DNA of 64,000 nt, taken from the NCBI RefSeq assembly GCF_026898135.2, contig NZ_CP114035.2, positions 4,815,501 to 4,879,500 of the forward strand, read 5' to 3'. A model generated the notes under the pieces. It saw only the letters and a program-made list of their open reading frames with translations, had not been told where the DNA came from and made no database searches. This DNA comes from Pseudomonas fortuita. GTDB lineage: Bacteria; Pseudomonadota; Gammaproteobacteria; Pseudomonadales; Pseudomonadaceae. This document shows positions 47,075-56,454 of the stretch, one piece after another; position 1 is the first letter of the stretch, and the number at the start of each line of letters is the position of its first letter. The position numbers and the translations under genes are program-made.

Positions 47075-47189
47075 TGGGGCCGCTTTGCCCCATCGCCGGC
47101 AAGCCAGCTCCCACCAGGCCGCAGTAATTTCCAGCCAAGTGGAGTAGCTGTGGGAGCTGGCTTGCCGGCGATAGGGGCCTGACAGGCCA
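47075..47189. repeat. Inverted REP pair after the porin gene
   Basis: ATCGCCGGCAAGCCAGCTCC and GAGCTGGCTTGCCGGCGATA form the arms, flanked by GGGGCCGCTTTGCCCC and GGGGCCTGACAGGCC. Confidence 0.85.
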
Positions 47190-47245
47190 TAAAGAGACGC
47201 AGGCCTCATTGACAACACCCGAACCCACCGCCAATAATCAGCAAA

Positions 47246-47258
47246 GTCATACGACAAC
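47246..47258. promoter_or_regulatory. GntR-type operator in front of udh
   Basis: GTCATACGACAAC matches the porin operator GTTGTACGACAAC at 11 of 13 positions. AATAATC occurs six bases upstream, the same arrangement as at the porin. Confidence 0.65.
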
Positions 47259-47286
47259 CTACAACAATTAACAACAAGAGCCGGCC

Positions 47287-48093
47287 ATGACCACTACCCC
47301 CCTCAATCGCCTGCTGCTCACCGGAGCCGCAGGCGGCCTGGGCAAGGTCCTTCGCGAACGCCTGCAAGGCTACGCCGAGGTCCTGCGCCTTTCCGACATC
47401 AGCGCCATGGCCCCCGCTGCGGGCCCGCATGAAGAAGTCATCACCTGTGACCTTGCCGACAAGGCTGCGGTACATGCCTTGGTCGAAGGCGTGGATGCCA
47501 TCATCCACTTCGGCGGCGTGTCCACCGAACATTCCTTCGAAGACATTCTCGGCCCCAACATCTGCGGCGTGTTCCACGTCTACGAGGCGGCGCGCAAGCA
47601 CGGGGTAAAGCGCATCATCTTCGCCAGCTCCAACCACACCATCGGCTTCTACCGCCAGGATGAGCGTATCGACGCCCACTCCCCGCGTCGCCCCGACAGT
47701 TACTACGGGCTGTCCAAGTGCTACGGCGAGGATGTCGCCAGTTTCTACTTCGACCGCTACGGCATCGAGACTGTCAGCATTCGCATAGGCTCGTCGTTCC
47801 CGCAGCCCCAGAACCCACGCATGCTCTGCACGTGGCTGAGCTATGACGACCTGGTGCAGCTGATCGAGCGCGGGCTTTTCACCCCCAACGTTGGCCACAC
47901 CATCGTCTACGGCGCTTCCGACAACCGCACCGTGTGGTGGGACAACCGCCATGCCGAGCACCTTGGCTATGTGCCCAAGGACAGCTCCGAGCCCTTCCGC
48001 GCCGCAGTAGAAGCCCAGCCGGCGCCCGCCGCAGATGACCCGAGCATGGTCTACCAGGGCGGCGCTTTCGCCGTCGCCGGCCCGTTCGACTGA
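47287..48093 (+). CDS. udh: Uronate dehydrogenase
   Basis: This NAD-dependent short-chain enzyme oxidises D-glucuronate and D-galacturonate to aldarolactones, the first step of oxidative uronate breakdown. The 268-residue protein has the NAD motif LLLTGAAGGLGK at residues about 9-20, and the catalytic Ser and Tyr-x3-Lys: IIFASSNHTIGFYR and DSYYGLSKCYGED. It closely fits the P. putida uronate dehydrogenase family. A possible operator lies 30-40 bp upstream; the lactonase follows after 25 bp. Confidence 0.95.
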   Translation: MTTTPLNRLLLTGAAGGLGKVLRERLQGYAEVLRLSDISAMAPAAGPHEEVITCDLADKAAVHALVEGVDAIIHFGGVSTEHSFEDILGPNICGVFHVYEAARKHGVKRIIFASSNHTIGFYRQDERIDAHSPRRPDSYYGLSKCYGEDVASFYFDRYGIETVSIRIGSSFPQPQNPRMLCTWLSYDDLVQLIERGLFTPNVGHTIVYGASDNRTVWWDNRHAEHLGYVPKDSSEPFRAAVEAQPAPAADDPSMVYQGGAFAVAGPFD

Positions 48094-48118
48094 CCCACGC
48101 ACGCCAGGAGGCACGGCC

Positions 48119-49000
48119 ATGAACTGTGAATTGATCGTTGACGCCCGTAACAGCACAGGCGAAAGCCCCGTGTGGCACCCAGGCGAGCAGGCCCTGTACT
48201 GGGTCGACATTCCCGCCCGCCAGCTGCACTGCTGGCAAGCGGCCGATGGCAGACACCAGGTCTGGCAGGGTGACGAGATGCTGGCCTGCATCGCCCGCAG
48301 CGGCCAGGGTTGGGTCGCCGGCATGGAAAGCGGCATCTTCCAGCTCCAGGCCAAGCCCGACGGCAGCCTTGATAGCCGCCTGCTCAGCAGCGTGCCGCAC
48401 GCCCAGGCCGGCATGCGCTTCAACGATGGCCGCTGCGACCGCCAAGGCCGCTTCTGGGCCGGCACCATGCTGCTGGACATGCAGCAAGGTGCCCATGTGG
48501 GTGCGCTGTACCGCCATGATGGTGAAGGCCAGCTGCACCTGCAGCAAGACGGCATGATCGTGCCCAACGGCCTGGCTTTCAGCCCCGACGGCACGCGCAT
48601 GTACCTGTCCGACTCGCACCCAAACGTGCAGAAGGTCTGGGCTTTCGACTACGACATCGACAGCGGCACGCCGCACAACAAGCGGCTGTTCGTCGACATG
48701 CGCGGCTACCCAGGGCGCCCCGATGGCGCGGCCATCGACCAGGACGGCTGCTACTGGATCTGCGGCAACGATGCTGGGCAGATCCACCGCTTCACCCCAG
48801 ACGGGCGCCTCGACCGCTCGCTGAGCGTACCGGTGAAAAAGCCGGCAATGTGCGCCTTTGGCGGCGCCAACTTCGACACCCTGTACGTCACTTCCATCCG
48901 CCCAGCAGGCACAGACCTCAGCGACCAGCCCCTCGCTGGCGGGGTATTTGCCCTCAACCCTGGCACCAAGGGCCTGGAGGAACCTGCCTACCGGGGCTGA
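48119..49000 (+). CDS. SMP-30/gluconolactonase family lactonase
   Basis: The 293-residue six-bladed propeller opens the aldarolactone produced by uronate dehydrogenase to glucarate or galactarate. Metal ligands are visible: Glu in STGESPVWHPG, Asn in MIVPNGLAFSPDG, and Asp in MYLSDSHPN; CAFGGANFDTLYVTS is the family C-terminal motif. The ATG at 48119 follows CAGGAGG. It is directly after udh. Confidence 0.92.
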   Translation: MNCELIVDARNSTGESPVWHPGEQALYWVDIPARQLHCWQAADGRHQVWQGDEMLACIARSGQGWVAGMESGIFQLQAKPDGSLDSRLLSSVPHAQAGMRFNDGRCDRQGRFWAGTMLLDMQQGAHVGALYRHDGEGQLHLQQDGMIVPNGLAFSPDGTRMYLSDSHPNVQKVWAFDYDIDSGTPHNKRLFVDMRGYPGRPDGAAIDQDGCYWICGNDAGQIHRFTPDGRLDRSLSVPVKKPAMCAFGGANFDTLYVTSIRPAGTDLSDQPLAGGVFALNPGTKGLEEPAYRG

Positions 49001-49064
49001 CGCCCCTTGCCGCACCCACACTTGCACACACGAAACCGGATAATAAAAACCACGGAGTTTCATC

Positions 49065-50036
49065 ATGACGTTCAAACGCAAGCTACTCCTTGCCGTACTC
49101 CCGTTTGCCTTTAGCGTGGCCATGCCTGCTTCGGCACTGGACATCAAGTTCGCCGAAATTCACCCGGCCGGCTACCCGACCGTGGTCGCCGAACAGAACA
49201 TGGGCAAAAAGCTCGAGCAGGCCAGTAATGGCGACATCACCTTCAAGATGTTTGCCGGCGGTGTGCTGGGTTCGGAAAAGGAAGTGATCGAACAGGCGCA
49301 GATCGGTGCCGTGCAGATGACCCGCGTCAGCCTGGGGATCGTCGGCCCGGTGGTGCCGGATGTGAACGTGTTCAACATGCCGTTCGTGTTCCGCGACCAT
49401 GATCACATGCGCAAGATCATCGACGGCGAGATCGGCCAGGAAATCCTCGACAAGATCACCAACTCCGATTTCAACCTGGTAGCCCTGGCCTGGATGGACG
49501 GCGGCTCGCGCAGCATCTATACGAAGAAGCCGGTACGCAGCCTGGAAGACCTCAAGGGCATGAAAATTCGCGTACAGGGCAACCCGCTGTTCATCGACAT
49601 GATGAACGCCATGGGCGGCAACGGCATCGCCATGGACACCGGGGAAATTTTCAGCGCCCTGCAAACCGGCGTGATCGATGGCGCCGAGAACAACCCGCCT
49701 ACCCTGCTTGAGCACAACCACTTCCAGAGCGCCAAGTACTACACCCTGACCGGCCACCTGATCCTGCCGGAACCGGTGGTGATGTCCAAGACCACCTGGA
49801 ACAAGCTCAGCCCCGAGCAGCAGGCGTTGGTGAAAAAGGTTGCACGTGAGGCGCAGATGGAAGAACGCGCGCTGTGGGATGCCAAGTCCGCCGCCAGCGA
49901 AGAGAAGCTCAAGGCCGCAGGTGTCGAGTTCATTACCGTGGACAAAAAGCCGTTCTATGACGCCACCGCTTCGGTACGCGAGAAGTACGGCGCGCCGTAC
50001 GCCGACCTGATGAAGCGTATCGACGCCGTCCAGTAA
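49065..50036 (+). CDS. TRAP transporter solute-binding protein (DctP type)
   Basis: The 323-residue periplasmic protein has a signal peptide (LLLAVLPFAFSVAMPASA) and the DctP fold. The Arg that holds the substrate carboxylate is in MKIRVQGNPLFIDMM, and the NNPP motif (GAENNPPTLLEHNHF) follows. Context says it captures uronates or aldarates. It starts the dctPQM block, 64 bp after the lactonase. Confidence 0.93.
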   Translation: MTFKRKLLLAVLPFAFSVAMPASALDIKFAEIHPAGYPTVVAEQNMGKKLEQASNGDITFKMFAGGVLGSEKEVIEQAQIGAVQMTRVSLGIVGPVVPDVNVFNMPFVFRDHDHMRKIIDGEIGQEILDKITNSDFNLVALAWMDGGSRSIYTKKPVRSLEDLKGMKIRVQGNPLFIDMMNAMGGNGIAMDTGEIFSALQTGVIDGAENNPPTLLEHNHFQSAKYYTLTGHLILPEPVVMSKTTWNKLSPEQQALVKKVAREAQMEERALWDAKSAASEEKLKAAGVEFITVDKKPFYDATASVREKYGAPYADLMKRIDAVQ

Positions 50037-50096
50037 TACCAGCCCCTTCCAAGACGACCTCGGCAGTGCGGCGCCCGCCGCCCTGCCGCTTTGGTG

Positions 50097-50630
50097 ATGC
50101 CTATGAAATCGCTTTTCCTGAGCGTGAACGACACGCTGTACCGCAGCTGCATCTGGATCGCGGGCCTGTCGATCCTGGCCATGACGCTGATCATCCCGTG
50201 GGGCATCTTCGCCCGCTACGTGCTGGGCACCGGCTCCAGCTGGCCAGAGCCAGTCTCGATCCTGCTAATGGTGGTGTTCACCTTCGTTGGTGCCGCCGCC
50301 AGCTATCGCGCCGGGGCGCACATGGCGGTGGGGATGATCACCGACCGGTTGCCGCCGCTGCAGCGCCAGTTGGTCGCCCTGCTGGTACAACTGCTGATGA
50401 TCGTGGTGTGCGTGTTCATGACCTATTACGGCACCCGGCTGTGCATCACCACCTGGAACCAGTCGCTGGCCTCGCTGCCCGGTGTGCGGGTGGGCATGAC
50501 CTACGCGCCGATCCCGGTCGGCGGCGTGCTGACGCTGGTGTTCGTGCTGGAAAAACTCCTGCTGGGCGATCAGAGCAACCGCAAGGTCGTGCGCTTTGAC
50601 CTGGTCGAAGAAAACGAAGGAGCTGCATAA
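50097..50630 (+). CDS. TRAP transporter small membrane subunit (DctQ type)
   Basis: The 177-residue protein has four membrane helices (e.g. IAGLSILAMTLIIPWGIFAR, VSILLMVVFTFVGAAASY, LLVQLLMIVVCVFMTYYG, GVLTLVFVLEKLL). DctQ is the small partner of DctM. Start candidates are ATG at 50097 or 50103; both are in the same frame. It abuts dctM directly. Confidence 0.9.
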   Translation: MPMKSLFLSVNDTLYRSCIWIAGLSILAMTLIIPWGIFARYVLGTGSSWPEPVSILLMVVFTFVGAAASYRAGAHMAVGMITDRLPPLQRQLVALLVQLLMIVVCVFMTYYGTRLCITTWNQSLASLPGVRVGMTYAPIPVGGVLTLVFVLEKLLLGDQSNRKVVRFDLVEENEGAA

Positions 50631-51911
50631 ATGGAAGCGTTCATTCTGTTGGGCAGTTTCATCGTGCTGATTCTGATCGGTATGCCGGTGGCCTACGCCC
50701 TGGGCCTGTCGGCGCTGATCGGCGCCTGGTGGATCGACATCCCGCTGCAAGCGATGATGATCCAGGTGGCCAGTGGGGTTAACAAGTTCTCGCTGCTGGC
50801 CATTCCGTTCTTCGTGCTGGCCGGCGCAATCATGGCCGAAGGCGGCATGTCACGACGGCTGGTGGCCTTTGCCGGGGTGCTGGTGGGCTTCGTGCGTGGC
50901 GGCCTGTCGCTGGTCAACATCATGGCCTCGACCTTCTTCGGCGCAATTTCCGGCTCGTCGGTGGCCGACACCGCCTCGGTGGGCTCTGTGCTTATCCCGG
51001 AGATGGAGCGCAAAGGTTACCCGCGTGAATTCTCAACCGCCGTGACCGTCAGTGGCTCGGTGCAGGCGCTGCTGACCCCGCCCAGTCACAACTCAGTGCT
51101 GTACTCGCTGGCGGCGGGCGGCACGGTATCCATTGCCTCGCTGTTCATGGCGGGCGTGATGCCCGGCTTGCTGCTGAGCGCGGTGATGATGGGCCTGTGC
51201 CTGATCTTCGCGAAGAAGCGCAACTACCCCAAGGGCGAAGTGATCCCGCTGCGCCAGGCGTTGAAGATTGCCGGTGAGGCGCTGTGGGGCCTGATGGCCA
51301 TGGTCATCATCCTCGGCGGCATCCTGTCGGGCGTGTTCACCGCGACCGAATCGGCAGCCGTGGCGGTGGTGTGGTCATTCTTCGTGACCATGTTCATCTA
51401 CCGCGACTACAAGTGGCGCGACCTGCCCAAGCTGATGCACCGCACGGTACGGACCATCTCCATCGTGATGATCCTGATCGGCTTCGCCGCCAGCTTCGGC
51501 TACGTGATGACCCTGATGCAGATCCCGTCGAAGATCACCACGGCGTTCCTGACCCTGTCGGACAACCGCTATGTGATCCTGATGTGCATCAACTTCATGC
51601 TGTTGCTGCTGGGCACGGTGATGGACATGGCGCCGCTGATCCTGATCCTTACGCCGATCCTGCTGCCGGTGATTACCGGTATTGGTGTAGACCCGGTGCA
51701 CTTCGGCATGATCATGCTGGTGAACCTGGGGATCGGGCTGATAACGCCACCGGTGGGCGCCGTGCTGTTCGTGGGCTCGGCCATCGGCAAGGTGAGCATC
51801 GAGTCGACGGTGAAGGCGCTGCTGCCGTTCTACCTGGCGCTGTTCCTGGTGCTGATGGCGGTGACTTACATACCGGCCATCTCCCTGTGGCTGCCTAGCG
51901 TGGTGCTGTAA
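50631..51911 (+). CDS. TRAP transporter large membrane subunit (DctM type)
   Basis: The 426-residue DctM channel has about 12 membrane helices, including the motifs FFGAISGSSVADTASVG and NLGIGLITPPVGAVLFVG that mark the Na+-coupled transport core. It begins on the base after the dctQ stop codon. With DctP/Q it would import the uronate-family substrate across the inner membrane. Confidence 0.94.
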   Translation: MEAFILLGSFIVLILIGMPVAYALGLSALIGAWWIDIPLQAMMIQVASGVNKFSLLAIPFFVLAGAIMAEGGMSRRLVAFAGVLVGFVRGGLSLVNIMASTFFGAISGSSVADTASVGSVLIPEMERKGYPREFSTAVTVSGSVQALLTPPSHNSVLYSLAAGGTVSIASLFMAGVMPGLLLSAVMMGLCLIFAKKRNYPKGEVIPLRQALKIAGEALWGLMAMVIILGGILSGVFTATESAAVAVVWSFFVTMFIYRDYKWRDLPKLMHRTVRTISIVMILIGFAASFGYVMTLMQIPSKITTAFLTLSDNRYVILMCINFMLLLLGTVMDMAPLILILTPILLPVITGIGVDPVHFGMIMLVNLGIGLITPPVGAVLFVGSAIGKVSIESTVKALLPFYLALFLVLMAVTYIPAISLWLPSVVL

Positions 51912-51918
51912 CTGCAAT

Positions 51919-52036
51919 CGGGGCCGCTCTGCGCCCCATCGCCGGCAAGCCAGCTCCCACAGGATTGTGCAGCCTTCCAGCCCTGCGCAACCCCTGTGGG
52001 AGCTGGCTTGCCGGCGATGGGCTGCAAAGCAGCCCT
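51919..52036. repeat. Inverted REP pair after dctM
   Basis: ATCGCCGGCAAGCCAGCTCC and GGAGCTGGCTTGCCGGCGAT arms, flanked by GGGGCCGCTCTGCGCCCC and GGGCTGCAAAGCAGCCC hairpins. Confidence 0.87.
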
Positions 52037-52065
52037 CTGGTTCTTTCTGCAAATGGATCCTGCAC

Positions 52066-52989
52066 ATGGCTGTTCCCTCCTCGGCTGTACCTCTATTCCC
52101 GCGCAAACTGGCCATCGCCCTGCTCGCCCTGCTGGCCTGTTCATTCGCCGGCAACCACATCGCCGCGCGCATTGCCTTCGATGACGGCACCGGCGTGCTG
52201 CTGGCGATTCTCTGCCGCTCAGGCATCACCTTGCTGGTGCTGGCCTGCCTGCTGTTGTGGCAACGCCAGGCGCTGGGCCTGCCCGCAGGCACCCGGCACT
52301 GGCAACTGCTGCTCGGCCTGCTGATCGCCACCCAAAGCCTGTGCCTGTACTCGGCGGTGGCGCGCATTCCGGTAGCCCTGGCGCTGCTGGTGGGCAACAC
52401 CTTCCCGATGCTGCTGGCGCTGCTCACCTGGGCGCTGGGCGGCGCTCGCCCCACGGGCCGCACCGTGCTGTTCATGGGCCTGATCCTGTGCGGCCTGGTG
52501 CTGGCGCTGGATGTGCCGGCACGCCTGGCCGACAGCGGCGTGGCCAACCCGCACTGGGTGCCTGGGGTCAGCCTGGCCTTTGGCGCCGCCTGTGCCTTTG
52601 CCTGCGCCTTGTGGATCACCGACCACAAGCTGGCCAGCGTGCGCGGCCCCGTGCGCAGCCTGCTGACCTTGCTGATCGTGTTCTCCAGCATGCTGGTTGC
52701 AGGCGCAAGCGGCGTGATGCCGTCAGGCTTGTCACTGCCGGGCAGCAGCAGTGGCTGGGTGGCTCTGGCCTGCCTGGTGGTGCTGTATGGCCTGGCCTTC
52801 ACCTTGCTGTTCGTCTGCGTACCAAAGCTGAACATGGCGCAGAACGCACCGGTGATGAACGTCGAGCCCATCGCCACACTGCTGCTGGGCTGGGCCTTGC
52901 TCGACCAGCAGCTCGGCACCCTGCAATTACTCGGCGGCGCCGTGGTGGTGTGCGGCATCGTGCTGCTCACCTACCGTCGGGCCAGTTGA
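52066..52989 (+). CDS. EamA/DMT family transporter
   Basis: The 307-residue protein has ten membrane helices as two EamA repeats (first from LAIALLALLACSFAGNHIAA; second from PGVSLAFGAACAFACALW). The drug/metabolite family exports or imports small solutes; substrate unknown. The ATG at 52066 is chosen because residues upstream are REP sequence. It lies within the uronate cluster on the same strand. Confidence 0.88.
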   Translation: MAVPSSAVPLFPRKLAIALLALLACSFAGNHIAARIAFDDGTGVLLAILCRSGITLLVLACLLLWQRQALGLPAGTRHWQLLLGLLIATQSLCLYSAVARIPVALALLVGNTFPMLLALLTWALGGARPTGRTVLFMGLILCGLVLALDVPARLADSGVANPHWVPGVSLAFGAACAFACALWITDHKLASVRGPVRSLLTLLIVFSSMLVAGASGVMPSGLSLPGSSSGWVALACLVVLYGLAFTLLFVCVPKLNMAQNAPVMNVEPIATLLLGWALLDQQLGTLQLLGGAVVVCGIVLLTYRRAS

Positions 52990-53013
52990 TTGTTCATCTG
53001 AAAGGAGCCTTGA

Positions 53014-53883
53014 ATGGCTGTGACCGAACTGCACCTGCAGGACCGCCTGACCCGCCTGAGCCTGGCTCCGGAGCTGGGCGCCAGCCTGGTCAACTGGGAA
53101 GTGAAAGCGAGCGGGCAAGCGCTGCTGCGCCATTCCGACCTGGCCGCATTGGAAAGTGGTACGCCACGACGCCTCGCCTGCTACCCGCTGGCGCCTTGGT
53201 CCAACCGTATTGCGGAGGGTGGTTTTGCCCGGCCCGAGGGTTGGCAGCCACTGGCACCGAATACCGGGCATGACCCTTATCCGATTCATGGCAGTGCCTG
53301 GCAGCAGGCCTGGCAGGTGGAGCACCACAGCGAGCGACGCGCGCGCCTGACGCTGCACAGTGAAGTGCCGTTTGCCTACCTGGCCACGCTGGACGTGCAC
53401 TTGCACGAGGGGTGCCTGAACCTGGACCTGCATGTCACCCATCTGGATGAGGCGGCAACCTGGTATGGCTTGGGGTTGCACCCTTACTTTCCGCGGTATC
53501 CCGATACCCAGCTGTATGCCACGGCACGCAAGGTGTGGCTGGCCGAGCCCGGGCGTTTGCCGTCGTACCAGGCCCAGGTGCCCGAGCAGTGGTGCTTCAA
53601 TGCCTTGGGCCGTTTGCCCGAGACGGTGGTCGATCATGCCTTCAGTGGCTGGCCCGGAGAGTGTGTGATCGAACAGCCAAGCGCGGGTTATCGACTGGCG
53701 TGCAGTGCCAGCGGGGCTGAGCAATTCTTGCTGTTTTGCCCGCAGGGGCAAGGTTTTTTCTGCTTTGAACCGGTAAGCCACCCGGTCAATGCGCATCACC
53801 TGCCAGGGCGGCCGGGGTTGCGGTTGTTGCAGCGGGGGGAAGGAATGAGCCTGGGGTTCAGGATGCAGTATCGACCCCTTTGA
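53014..53883 (+). CDS. Aldose 1-epimerase (mutarotase) family protein
   Basis: The 289-residue beta-sandwich protein has the family pattern PLAPWSNRIAEGGF (Asn-Arg pair binding the sugar), HGSAWQQAWQVEHH (first His) and GLGLHPYFPRYPDTQ (second His). It probably interconverts anomers of the incoming uronate or another sugar. It begins 24 bp after the EamA gene. Confidence 0.9.
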   Translation: MAVTELHLQDRLTRLSLAPELGASLVNWEVKASGQALLRHSDLAALESGTPRRLACYPLAPWSNRIAEGGFARPEGWQPLAPNTGHDPYPIHGSAWQQAWQVEHHSERRARLTLHSEVPFAYLATLDVHLHEGCLNLDLHVTHLDEAATWYGLGLHPYFPRYPDTQLYATARKVWLAEPGRLPSYQAQVPEQWCFNALGRLPETVVDHAFSGWPGECVIEQPSAGYRLACSASGAEQFLLFCPQGQGFFCFEPVSHPVNAHHLPGRPGLRLLQRGEGMSLGFRMQYRPL

Positions 53884-53898
53884 TTGTGTTGCCTTGAT

Positions 53899-54004
53899 GG
53901 GGGCTGCTGCGCAGCCCATCGCCGGCAAGCCAGCTCCCACCCGACCGGATGCGCAGTACCTGTGGGAGCCTGGCTTGCCAGCGATGGGCCGCAAAGCGGC
54001 CCCA
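53899..54004. repeat. Inverted REP pair between the mutarotase and MFS genes
   Basis: ATCGCCGGCAAGCCAGCTCC and AGCCTGGCTTGCCAGCGATG arms, flanked by GGGGCTGCTGCGCAGCCC and GGCCGCAAAGCGGCCCC. It sits in the convergent gap. Confidence 0.85.
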
Positions 54005-54016
54005 AATTCTCACGCC

Positions 54017-55312
54017 TTAAGCCAATGCCTCGGTAGCCCTCACCATTGGCTTGCTGGATACATCTCCCCGCACCTCCCGCGCCACCTTCCACACCAGCAC
54101 TGCCGCCACAATATCGAACGCCGCCAGCACCACGAACAGCGGGCTGTAGCCAATCTGCGTGACAAGCACCCCGAACACCAGGGTAAACGCTGCTGCCCCC
54201 AGGTAACCGCACATGCCGCCCATGCCGGTCGCCGTGGCCACCTGGTCCTTGCTGAACGAGTCGGAAGTGATGGAGTACAGCGCCCCTGACAGCGTCTGGT
54301 GGGCAAACCCGCCAATGCACAGCAACAGGATCGCCGTGTAAGGGCTTTCCACCAGGCCGATGCAGGCCGGGCCGATCATGCAACTGGCCCCAAACACCAG
54401 GACCATCTTGCGCGAGGTGAACAACGACACCTTGAAGTAGCGGTGGAACAGCGGGCTCAGATACCCACCCAGCACACAACCTATATCGGCAGCCAGGAAC
54501 GGCAGCCAGGCGAACATCGCCACTTCCTTGATGTTCATGTGCCGCTCGGTCATCAGGTACAGTGGAATCCAGGCATTGAAGGTTTGCCAGGCCGGCTCGG
54601 AGAGGATCCGCGCCGATGCGATGGCGTAGAAGTTGCGCGCCTTGAAGATGCGCTTCCACGCGCCCTTCTCGCGGCTGTCCTGTTTGAAGTGCGCTTCCTG
54701 CCCGGCCAGGATGTAGTCGCGCTCCTCATCACTCAGGCGTTTCTGGTCGCGCGGGTGCTTGTACAACAGCATCCACAGCAGGGTCCAGACGATGCCGGAG
54801 ACGCCAACAATCACGAATGCCAGCTGCCAGCCACTGTGCAGAATCGCCCACACCACCAGCGGCGGTGCCAGCAAGGCGCCCAGCGATGAGCCGATATTGA
54901 ACCAGCCGATCGCCACCGAGCGCTCCTTGGCCGGGAACCACTCGGTGGTTGCCTTGACCCCGGCCGGCAAGCCGGCGGCTTCGGTCATGCCCAGCAGCCC
55001 GCGCATGAAGGCCATGCTCTGCCAGCCGGTGGCCAGGGCCGCGCCAGCACAGGCCAGCGACCAGGCCATGGCGAACACGGCAAAGCCCAGCTTGGTGCCA
55101 ATGAAATCAATGAACCAGCCGGCTACCGGCTGCATGAGGGCGTAGCACACCTGCCAACTGGCGACGATCTTGGCGTATTGTTCGGTACTGATGGAGAGGT
55201 CGGTCATCAAGGTGGGGGCGGCCACCGAGAGGGTGTTGCGGGCGAGGTAGTTGACGACGAGCCCAGCCGTGACAAGGCTGACCATCCACCAACGGATGCC
55301 TTTCATCTTCAT
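54017..55312 (-). CDS. MFS hexuronate permease (ExuT-like, ACS family)
   Basis: The 431-residue protein has 12 membrane helices in two bundles, with GWFIDFIGTKLGF (loop 2-3 motif), RGLLGMTEAAGLPAGVKATTEWF and AWIPLYLMTERHM. It fits the anion:cation symporter family that includes hexuronate ExuT. It faces the rest of the cluster and its promoter region carries two copies of the operator motif shared with udh and the porin. Confidence 0.88.
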   Translation of the reverse strand: MKMKGIRWWMVSLVTAGLVVNYLARNTLSVAAPTLMTDLSISTEQYAKIVASWQVCYALMQPVAGWFIDFIGTKLGFAVFAMAWSLACAGAALATGWQSMAFMRGLLGMTEAAGLPAGVKATTEWFPAKERSVAIGWFNIGSSLGALLAPPLVVWAILHSGWQLAFVIVGVSGIVWTLLWMLLYKHPRDQKRLSDEERDYILAGQEAHFKQDSREKGAWKRIFKARNFYAIASARILSEPAWQTFNAWIPLYLMTERHMNIKEVAMFAWLPFLAADIGCVLGGYLSPLFHRYFKVSLFTSRKMVLVFGASCMIGPACIGLVESPYTAILLLCIGGFAHQTLSGALYSITSDSFSKDQVATATGMGGMCGYLGAAAFTLVFGVLVTQIGYSPLFVVLAAFDIVAAVLVWKVAREVRGDVSSKPMVRATEALA

Positions 55313-55416
55313 GGTTCACCTGAATTTCTTGTTTTTAGACTGGCGAGCGATTGGCGCGAACACCGGCAGCGGTATTTGCGACAAATTGTTTCAGGCGAAA
55401 GAGTGCCACGTCATAG

Positions 55417-55471
55417 GTCGTCGTACAACACTTATTATTTCTTAATGTTTCGCCCCGTGTTGTACGACCTC
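55417..55471. promoter_or_regulatory. Two GntR-type operators in front of the MFS gene
   Basis: GTCGTACAACAC (55420-55431) and GTGTTGTACGAC (55457-55468) form a perfect 12-bp inverted repeat 25 bp apart. The first matches the porin operator at 12 of 13 positions on the minus strand and is preceded there by AATAAT; the second overlaps the end of the LysR gene. The site extends the same motif seen at 45559 and 47246. Confidence 0.7.
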
Positions 55472-56366
55472 AGTCCAGCTGTTGGGCCCGCAGCGCCTGC
55501 GCTAGCAGGTCGATGAAGGCCCTGACCTTGGCAGAGCCGTACTTGCTCTCGCGATGCAACACATGAATCGGCCAGGGCGCCTCCTCGTACTCCGCCAGGA
55601 TCACCTGCAACTGCCCACTGGCCAGCTCATCTGCCACCTGGTACGACAACAGGCGGGCAATCCCCAGCCCGCCGCTGGCGGCAGCGATCGCCCCGTCATT
55701 GCTGGTCACCGTCAGGCGCGGCTTCATGCGCACCAGGGTTGGCTCTTCAGTCACGCCAAAGCGCCAGCCGGCACGGGGCGACAGGTTGGTGGTGCCGATC
55801 ACGGCATGCCCGGCCAGGTCGGAGGGATGCTTCGGCATGCCATGGCGCGCCAGGTAGTCGGGGGACGCACACAACATGCGCCGTACCCTGCCGACCCGCA
55901 ACGCCTTCAACCCGGAGTCGGGCAATGGGCCGATGCGCACGGCCACGTCCATGCCCTCCTCGACCATGTTCACCACGCGGTCGAGGAAGTAGGCAGAAAC
56001 ATCGACGTCCGGGTACTGCTGCAGGTAGCGGACGATACACGGCATGACAAACTTCTTGCCGAACAGAATCGGAGCGGTTACTGCCAGGTCGCCTTTGGGG
56101 GTGGCGTTAATGCCGGCGGCCGCTTCGTTGGCCTCATGGATACTGGCCAGAATATGCCGGGTGTCCTCCAGGTAGCGGCCGCCAGCTTCGGTCAACCGCA
56201 CACTACGGGTAGTGCGCAGCAGCAACTTGACCCCAAGCTGGTCTTCCAGGGCACTGACGGCGCGGGTGACGGCGGCCGGGGAAATGTCCAGGCGCCGGGC
56301 AGCAGCGGCGAAGCTTTCCAGCTCACCTACCGCGACGAACACCTTCATCAGGTGGATCTGGTCCAT
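55470..56366 (-). CDS. LysR-family transcriptional regulator
   Basis: The 298-residue protein has the N-terminal winged helix (LMKVFVAVGELESFAAAARR and LDISPAAVTRAVSALEDQLG) and a substrate-binding domain from about residue 90 (GDLAVTAPILFGKKFVMP, DVAVRIGPLPDSGLKALRVG). It belongs to the CrgA/AaeR-like subgroup by look. It lies at the end of the GST/fusion-reductase row on the same strand and may control it; a role in uronate use cannot be excluded. Confidence 0.9.
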   Translation of the reverse strand: MDQIHLMKVFVAVGELESFAAAARRLDISPAAVTRAVSALEDQLGVKLLLRTTRSVRLTEAGGRYLEDTRHILASIHEANEAAAGINATPKGDLAVTAPILFGKKFVMPCIVRYLQQYPDVDVSAYFLDRVVNMVEEGMDVAVRIGPLPDSGLKALRVGRVRRMLCASPDYLARHGMPKHPSDLAGHAVIGTTNLSPRAGWRFGVTEEPTLVRMKPRLTVTSNDGAIAAASGGLGIARLLSYQVADELASGQLQVILAEYEEAPWPIHVLHRESKYGSAKVRAFIDLLAQALRAQQLD

Positions 56367-56454
56367 GCGGGCTCCTGAGTATTTGGGGTGCCAGGATTAT
56401 CGGATATTCGGCTGTTCTGTGCTGCCTGCCGGCGATGAGGCCAGGACAGGCATA

